Positions 58,933 through 64,000 of a stretch of DNA of 64,000 bases are shown in pieces. The DNA lies in the NCBI RefSeq assembly GCF_900102315.1, contig NZ_FNBL01000003.1:340968-404967 (forward strand), given 5' to 3'. How positions within the stretch are numbered: position 1 is the first letter of the stretch; every line of letters starts with the position of its first letter. The notes beneath the pieces are model-generated. The model saw nothing but the letters and a program-made list of their open reading frames with translations. It made no database searches and was not told the DNA's origin. Both the position numbers and the translations under genes were made by a program. The DNA comes from Celeribacter baekdonensis. GTDB lineage: Bacteria; Pseudomonadota; Alphaproteobacteria; Rhodobacterales; Rhodobacteraceae.

Positions 58933-61779
58933 GTGGCCTATACCCCATCGACGTACAACCCCTATGATTTTGCCAACCGCCGTCACATCGGCCCCTCGCC
59001 TGACGAGATGGACGCGATGTTGGCGGTGATCGGCGCGCCCTCTTTGGATGCGCTGATTGACGAGACGGTGCCCATGGGCATTCGGCAGATGGAGCCTTTG
59101 AACTGGGCACCGATGACCGAACATGAGGTTTTGGGCCACATTCGCAAAGTGGCGAAACAGAACGTGGTGATGACCTCGCTCATCGGTCAGGGGTTTTACG
59201 GGACGGTCACGCCGCCCGCCATTCAGCGCAATATTTTGGAAAATCCGGCGTGGTATACCGCCTATACGCCCTATCAGCCGGAGATCGCGCAGGGGCGTCT
59301 TGAGGCGCTGTTGAATTTCCAAACCATGGTGTCCGATATGACCGGATTGCCGGTCGCCAACGCATCCTTGTTGGACGAAGCCACCGCCTGTGCCGAGGCG
59401 ATGACCATGGCGCAGCGTATCTCAAAGTCAAAAATGACGCGGTTTTTTGTGGATGAAAATTGCCATCCGCAAAACATTGCGGTGATGCAGACCCGCGCCG
59501 CGCCTCTGGGCATCGAGATCATTTTGGGTGACCCGCGCGATCTGGACCCAGCCAAAGTCTTTGGCGCGATTTTCCAATATCCGGGCACCTATGGTGAGGT
59601 CACGGATTTCACGCCACAGATCAAAGCCCTGCATGAGGTCAAAGCCGTGGCGATCATGGCGACCGATTTGATGGCGCTGACGCTGCTGAAAGACCCCGGC
59701 GCGATGGATGCCGATATTGCGGTTGGTTCGGCGCAACGCTTTGGCGTGCCGATGGGCTTTGGCGGTCCACACGCGGCCTTTATGTCCTGCAAGGATGAGA
59801 TGAAGCGCGCCATGCCGGGGCGGATTGTTGGCGTCTCTGTGGACGCAAGCGGCAACCGTGCTTATCGCCTGTCGCTTCAGACCCGCGAACAACATATCCG
59901 GCGTGAAAAGGCGACGTCGAATGTCTGTACCGCGCAGGCTTTGCTGGCGGTGATGGCCTCCTTTTATGCGGTGTTTCACGGCCCTGTGGGCCTACGCGCC
60001 ATTGGCGAAATGATCCATTTCAACGCGGTGCGTTTGGCCGAGGGCCTCACATCCGCCGGTTTCAAAATCGCCCCTGCGGCGTTTTATGACACGTTCACGG
60101 TGGAGGTCGGCGCGATGCAGGGCGTGATCCTGCGTTCGGCCATGGCCGAAGGGATCAACCTGCGCAAAGTGGGCACGGATAAGATCGGCATTTCGGTTGA
60201 CGAGTTGACCACGCCCGAAATCATCGCCCAAGTCTGGCGCGCTTTTGGGTCTGAGGCGGCGGTGCCGGGCGGCTTTCCGGGGCTGGGGTTCCCGGAAAAA
60301 ATGCTGCGCAAAAGCGCCTATCTGACCCATCCGATTTTCGGCATGAACCGGGCCGAGGGCGAAATGATGCGTTATATGCGGCGTCTGGCGGATCGGGATT
60401 TGGCGCTGGATCGCGCGATGATCCCGCTGGGCTCTTGCACGATGAAGCTCAACGCCGCCGTGGAAATGATGCCGATCACATGGCCGGAATTCAACGCGAT
60501 TCACCCCTTTGCTCCCGAAGATCAATCCGAAGGCTATGCCTTTATGATCAAAGACTTGGCGGATAAACTTTGTGACATCACCGGCTATGACGCCATGTCG
60601 ATGCAGCCCAATTCCGGCGCGCAGGGCGAATATGCCGGGCTGTTGACGATCATGGCCTATCACCGCGCCAACGGGCAGGGCGGGCGTAACATTTGCCTCA
60701 TTCCGATGTCCGCACATGGCACCAACCCGGCCTCGGCCCAGATGGTCGGCCTCAAGGTGGTGGTGGTGAACACGGCGGCCAATGGCGATATTGATCTTGA
60801 GGATTTCCGCTCCAAAGCCGAGGCTGCGGGCGACAAACTGGCCGCTTGCATGATCACCTATCCGTCGACCCATGGCGTGTTCGAGGAGACGGTGAAAGAG
60901 GTCTGCCAGATCACCCATGATCGCGGTGGACAGGTCTATCTTGATGGCGCGAACCTCAATGCGCTGGTGGGCTTGGCCAAACCCGGCGACATTGGTTCGG
61001 ATGTCAGCCACCTCAACCTGCACAAAACCTTCTGTATCCCGCATGGCGGCGGTGGTCCGGGCATGGGGCCGATTGGCGTCAAGGCGCATTTGGAACGGTT
61101 CTTGCCGGGTCATCCTGAAACGGGCGGCGAGACCGGTCCGGTGTCGGCCGCACCTTATGGCTCGGCCTCGATCCTGCCGATCTCATGGGCGTACTGCATG
61201 CTCATGGGCGGGGCAGGGCTGACGCAGGCGACCAAGGTGGCGATTTTGAACGCCAACTACATCGCGGCGCGTTTGGATGCGGCGTTTCCGGTGCTCTACA
61301 AGGGCAAACAGGGCCGCGTGGCACATGAATGCATCGTCGATCCGCGCGGGTTTGAAAAGCCGACAGGCGTGACAGTGGATGACATCGCCAAGCGTCTGGT
61401 CGACAGCGGATTTCACGCGCCGACCATGTCGTTCCCGGTGCCCGGCACGCTGATGATCGAACCGACCGAGTCAGAGACCAAAGCCGAGTTGGATCGGTTT
61501 TGCGAGGCGATGCTGTCGATCCGTTCCGAGATTGCACAGATTGAAAATGGCGAGCTGCCGCAGGACAACAACCCACTCAAACATGCACCGCATACGGTCA
61601 ATGATCTGGTCGCCGAGTGGGATCGGCCCTATTCGCGCGAACAGGGCTGTTTCCCGCCGGGATCGTTTCGGGTCGACAAATATTGGCCGCCTGTGGGCCG
61701 GGTCGACAACGCCTATGGCGACCGCAATCTGATTTGCCTTTGCCCGCCGCCGGAGCATTATATCGAAGCGGCAGAATGA
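58933..61779 (+). CDS. gcvP: Glycine dehydrogenase (decarboxylating), P protein
   Basis: PLP enzyme that decarboxylates glycine and loads the product on GcvH. The 948-residue single-chain form has both halves: [18 protein letters not shown] at the start, [19 protein letters not shown], and in the second half [12 protein letters not shown] and the PLP lysine in [21 protein letters not shown]. It starts with GTG at 58933 after GGAG at 58921. Third gene of the operon, ending exactly where the convergent small gene begins. Confidence 0.96.
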   Translation: MAYTPSTYNPYDFANRRHIGPSPDEMDAMLAVIGAPSLDALIDETVPMGIRQMEPLNWAPMTEHEVLGHIRKVAKQNVVMTSLIGQGFYGTVTPPAIQRNILENPAWYTAYTPYQPEIAQGRLEALLNFQTMVSDMTGLPVANASLLDEATACAEAMTMAQRISKSKMTRFFVDENCHPQNIAVMQTRAAPLGIEIILGDPRDLDPAKVFGAIFQYPGTYGEVTDFTPQIKALHEVKAVAIMATDLMALTLLKDPGAMDADIAVGSAQRFGVPMGFGGPHAAFMSCKDEMKRAMPGRIVGVSVDASGNRAYRLSLQTREQHIRREKATSNVCTAQALLAVMASFYAVFHGPVGLRAIGEMIHFNAVRLAEGLTSAGFKIAPAAFYDTFTVEVGAMQGVILRSAMAEGINLRKVGTDKIGISVDELTTPEIIAQVWRAFGSEAAVPGGFPGLGFPEKMLRKSAYLTHPIFGMNRAEGEMMRYMRRLADRDLALDRAMIPLGSCTMKLNAAVEMMPITWPEFNAIHPFAPEDQSEGYAFMIKDLADKLCDITGYDAMSMQPNSGAQGEYAGLLTIMAYHRANGQGGRNICLIPMSAHGTNPASAQMVGLKVVVVNTAANGDIDLEDFRSKAEAAGDKLAACMITYPSTHGVFEETVKEVCQITHDRGGQVYLDGANLNALVGLAKPGDIGSDVSHLNLHKTFCIPHGGGGPGMGPIGVKAHLERFLPGHPETGGETGPVSAAPYGSASILPISWAYCMLMGGAGLTQATKVAILNANYIAARLDAAFPVLYKGKQGRVAHECIVDPRGFEKPTGVTVDDIAKRLVDSGFHAPTMSFPVPGTLMIEPTESETKAELDRFCEAMLSIRSEIAQIENGELPQDNNPLKHAPHTVNDLVAEWDRPYSREQGCFPPGSFRVDKYWPPVGRVDNAYGDRNLICLCPPPEHYIEAAE

Positions 61780-61959
61780 TCATTTGCGCCGTGGGAGGTC
61801 GTCCAGATCAAAGGACACCCCCTGCGGCGCAAGCCAGGCGTTAAAACGGGTGATTTTTTCGTCCAATGAACAGGTCTTTGCCTGTGTCTCCATCTCTTTG
61901 GCGTAGGCATCGCGCAACTGTGCCTGAACCTCGGGCGGCAGGGTTTTGAATGGTATCAT
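61780..61959 (-). CDS. Small cytosolic protein, 59 residues
   Basis: Starts MIPFKTLPPEVQAQLRDAYA and ends GVSFDLDDLPRRK. AGAGGT lies before the ATG at good spacing. Codon use is as in neighbouring genes, the sequence is a plausible soluble helical protein (many Lys, Glu and Asp), and its stop abuts the gcvP stop on the other strand. I do not recognise a family. It is divergent from the thioredoxin gene. Confidence 0.65.
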   Translation of the reverse strand: MIPFKTLPPEVQAQLRDAYAKEMETQAKTCSLDEKITRFNAWLAPQGVSFDLDDLPRRK

Positions 61960-62044
61960 TTTGACCTCTTGAACAGGGCAGGGGCAGGATACATATATTC
62001 CTTAACTGGAATGTGAAAAGCCCGAATATGAAAAGGAGGCCATC

Positions 62045-62506
62045 ATGGCCACGACCTTGCAAAAAGATGCTGTCAAACTCGCTTGTGCCACCTGTGGTCA
62101 GGTCAACCGTGTGCCAACCGACAAACTCAGCGCCGGCCCGAAATGCGGCACCTGTGGCGAGCCGTTGATGTCCGGGAAAGTGGCGGAACTGGACCCGAAA
62201 GGCCTGACAGCGCTGTCGAAAAAAGATGACCTGCCGGTCTTGGTGGATTTTTGGGCGCCGTGGTGTGGCCCCTGCCGGATGATGGCTCCCGAGTTTGCGA
62301 AAGCAGCGCAGGAGCTGAAAGGCCGTGCGCGTTTTGCCAAGATCAACACCGAAGAGCACCCAACCGTGTCGATGAAAAACGGTATTCGGGGCATTCCGGC
62401 GCTGATCCTGTACCAAGGTGGCAAAGAGGTGGCCCGCATTGCAGGGGCTCGTCCGGCGCGTGATATTGTGGCCTTTGTGATGGAAAACGGCAAGCTTCCG
62501 GCGTGA
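62045..62506 (+). CDS. trxC: Thioredoxin with N-terminal zinc ribbon (thioredoxin 2)
   Basis: A 153-residue TrxC-type protein: an N-terminal zinc ribbon with two cysteine pairs (ACATCGQ and PKCGTCGEPL) at about 18-40, then a thioredoxin domain with active site VLVDFWAPWCGPCRMMAPEF and the cis-proline in GIPALILY. TrxC-type proteins reduce disulfides during oxidative stress. AGGAGG precedes the ATG. Confidence 0.93.
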   Translation: MATTLQKDAVKLACATCGQVNRVPTDKLSAGPKCGTCGEPLMSGKVAELDPKGLTALSKKDDLPVLVDFWAPWCGPCRMMAPEFAKAAQELKGRARFAKINTEEHPTVSMKNGIRGIPALILYQGGKEVARIAGARPARDIVAFVMENGKLPA

Positions 62507-62544
62507 CGGCTGGCGAGAGGATGGCGTGACAGTCTGGCGCAGAA

Positions 62545-62584
62545 CCCCCTCCCATGCCTGTCTTGACTTTGACATGGGAGGGGG
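62545..62584 (+). terminator. Hairpin after trxC
   Basis: CCCCCTCCCATG pairs perfectly with CATGGGAGGGGG around 16 bases. No T-run follows on the plus strand. The loop contains TTGACT, which with a 17-base spacer could be the -35 of the tRNA-Ala promoter. Confidence 0.6.
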
Positions 62585-62602
62585 TCAAAAATCGTGCCAT
62601 AT

Positions 62603-62678
<76 letters not shown>

Positions 62679-62833
62679 AAATCTCGTTGTTGTCATTGGA
62701 CCATAAGAGTGCATATTTGGAGCATAAACGTGCATCTCAATGTCAAGAAAATTCTAAAACACAAAATGTAGTGTCTGTTGTGCACCAACTCTGTCGGTCC
62801 AGAACGCTTCCACATTCCCCCGAAAGGTCTCTG

Positions 62834-63418
62834 ATGTCGGAAAACCGCTATGGTGTGATCTCTGGACTGCGACGTGCAGAGGATCGGAAGGCCGTCGTTG
62901 CACGGCTTGAAGCAGAAGGCATTCCGGCAGACCGGATTCTCACGACCGAGCCGGAAGAACCAAATGCGCCGCCCGACTGGCTCCGCAATCTGAGCGCAAA
63001 CGCGGAACTGATTGCTCCGTCTCTTTGCGACCTTAACCTCTCAACGCAAGGAATTGCAGCCACTGTGGAAGCCGCGCGGGAAGCTGGTATTCATATCCGC
63101 TGCCTCGATGAGGCGTTTGATAGCCGGGACGGTTGGCAGTCTCAAATCGGCACCATGCTGACAGCCCTCAATCGCCTCGACCGCAAAGGCTTCTCTGACC
63201 GCACCAAGATAGCACTGCAAGAGGCCAAAGCCCGAGGTCAGCGCTTGGGGCGCAAGCCGAGCATGACAGACCTGCGAAAAGCCGTCGCCATCCAAATGAT
63301 CGAGGCCGGGTACAAAGGGACCAAAATATGGAAAACCCTCGCGGTTCTGGAAGGCCCGCCGATCAGCCAATCGGCTTATTACCTCTGGCAGAAAGCATGG
63401 TTGGCTGTGAGGGAGTGA
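62834..63418 (+). CDS. Serine-recombinase-like protein without clear catalytic residues
   Basis: A 194-residue protein. The part SDRTKIALQEAKARGQRLGRKP matches the end of the catalytic domain of serine resolvases and leads into a C-terminal helix-turn-helix region (DLRKAVAIQMIEAGYKGTKIW). Before it, a helix AATVEAAREAGIHIRCLDEAFD matches the resolvase core, but the usual DRLGRS-type arginines are replaced by CDLNLST, and the N-terminal YARVS motif is reduced to YGVIS. Strand transfer is therefore unlikely. It lies 155 bases after tRNA-Ala and before an IS element, so it may be a leftover or a repurposed DNA-binding protein. Start chosen by GAAAGG. Confidence 0.7.
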   Translation: MSENRYGVISGLRRAEDRKAVVARLEAEGIPADRILTTEPEEPNAPPDWLRNLSANAELIAPSLCDLNLSTQGIAATVEAAREAGIHIRCLDEAFDSRDGWQSQIGTMLTALNRLDRKGFSDRTKIALQEAKARGQRLGRKPSMTDLRKAVAIQMIEAGYKGTKIWKTLAVLEGPPISQSAYYLWQKAWLAVRE

Positions 63419-63439
63419 TCAGACGCGAAGGGCGGATTG

Positions 63440-63597
63440 TGTTGAAAAACTCTGCCACGACACCTGATAGGCAATTTTTGTAGGAAAATATTCTGAAGGC
63501 GTTGCAAAGCAGCCGAAAACACGGCGCTTGGCACGTGAATTTGGAACACTGTTCTGCATTTCGGAGAGCGCAGAGAGCCTCAGGGACTTTTTCAACA
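63440..63597. mobile_element. MITE-like sequence or IS remnant
   Basis: About 158 bases bounded by inverted ends TGTTGAAAAACTC and GACTTTTTCAACA (one mismatch). It holds no gene of its own. The ends are like those of IS5-type and related elements. No clear target duplication is seen. Confidence 0.6.
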
Positions 63598-63666
63598 GTA
63601 TGGGCGGAAAGGGTGAATTCGCTGCACCTGCGAAGACACACTGTCAAACACATCAAAGCGGATGAG

Positions 63667-63742
63667 GTGGGTGGCTCCTGCTCCACCGGCATCGAATGTG
63701 CCAAAGTGCAGTTATCAATGACTGCTAGGAAAGGAGCCACCC
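63667..63742 (+). mobile_element. IS110-family non-coding end with inverted repeat
   Basis: GGGTGGCTCCT at about 63668 and AGGAGCCACCC at 63732 are perfect inverted repeats flanking 53 bases, directly before the transposase ATG. The second arm also contains the ribosome site (AAAGGAG). In IS110-type elements the non-coding ends encode the guide (bridge) RNA, so this is a candidate location. Confidence 0.6.
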
Positions 63743-63743
63743 A

Positions 63744-64000
63744 ATGACAGTTAAGACAGTAGGCCTTGATCTGGCCAAGGATGTTTTTCAGGTTCACGGC
63801 ATTTCGGAGAATGGTCGGGTCATCTTCAATAGGGCCATAAAGCGGGCGAAGCTGCTTGCCTTCTTTGAGACGCTGCCGCCCTGTTTGGTCGGCATGGAGG
63901 CGTGTGGATCGTCCCACCATTGGGGTCGCCAGCTGCGCAAATTGGGACACGAGGTGAAACTCATGCCCGCCGGATACGTCAAACCCTACGTGAAGCGCGG
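63744..64000 (+). CDS. IS110-family transposase, N-terminal part
   Basis: The first 85 residues of a DEDD transposase, cut by the window end: MTVKTVGLDLAKDVFQVHGI with the first catalytic Asp, and CLVGMEACGSSHHWGRQLRKLGHEV with the catalytic Glu, then MPAGYVKPYVKR. AAAGGAG precedes the ATG by eight bases. The C-terminal serine-containing domain is outside the window, so intactness is unknown. Confidence 0.93.
   Translation, partial: MTVKTVGLDLAKDVFQVHGISENGRVIFNRAIKRAKLLAFFETLPPCLVGMEACGSSHHWGRQLRKLGHEVKLMPAGYVKPYVKR

Noticed and set aside
63363..63950. 195-codon minus-strand frame across the mobile zone
   Set aside because: It crosses the MITE-like sequence and the IS110 start antisense, so it is a composite of unrelated DNA.

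Overview
The window reads as ordinary chromosome of a GC-rich alphaproteobacterium, most likely Rhodobacterales (Roseobacter/Rhodobacter type). The grounds are the phosphonate cluster layout, the mreBCD-mrdA-rodA block, a tandem glycine riboswitch before gcvTHP, a short Leu-rich leader peptide before leuA, and many ATGA-coupled operons. The species cannot be named from the sequence alone. Both window ends cut genes: an aldehyde dehydrogenase at the left and an IS110-family transposase at the right.

Layout. 1-3.5 kb: aldehyde dehydrogenase (partial), deoC and an AraC regulator on the minus strand, then rpe. 3.5-10 kb: surface-polymer genes, namely a sulfotransferase-like protein, two related glycosyltransferases (one with a duplicated, apparently dead N-terminal copy), and a glycosyltransferase-sulfotransferase fusion carrying a transposase-like helix-turn-helix segment in its middle. 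10-26.5 kb: an AbrB-type membrane protein, then a full phosphonate uptake and C-P lyase island. It holds phnCDEE, a hexapeptide acyltransferase, a second phnM-like gene, phnF, phnGHIJK, corA, phnL, phnN, a 2H-phosphoesterase gene and phnM. Candidate Pho boxes precede phnC and phnM, and a candidate PhnF operator precedes phnG. 26.5-35 kb: tRNA-Gln, an EF-hand protein, kpsE/kpsT capsule export, nhaA, an ArsR-permease pair, a uracil-DNA glycosylase and an SseB-like protein. 35-44.5 kb: a 2-hydroxyacid dehydrogenase, the rod-shape genes rodA-mrdA-mreD-mreC-mreB, a dead MDR oxidoreductase and leuA with its attenuator. 44.5-57 kb: sulfide:quinone reductase, SDR, a MORN-repeat protein, nadE, an Hsp70-like protein, a PfkB kinase, an unknown two-gene unit, metallo-hydrolases and gltX. 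57-62.5 kb: riboswitch, gcvTHP, a small protein and a zinc-ribbon thioredoxin. 62.6-64 kb: tRNA-Ala followed by a mobile-DNA zone with a degenerate serine-recombinase-like gene, a MITE-like sequence and IS110.

The most unusual signal is a dispersed family of structured repeats (copies near 3388, 26834, 28174, 35211, 44263, 50164 and 51601). Full copies are two hairpins joined by a conserved linker. Stem sequences differ between copies but stay paired, while the loops (TGAGACA in hairpin 1, CCCGTGA in hairpin 2) are kept. Three of the seven copies supply the TAA stop codon of the neighbouring gene, a fourth begins at the nadE stop codon, and one interrupts a coding frame. This pattern fits a mobile or RNA-active structured element rather than plain terminators.
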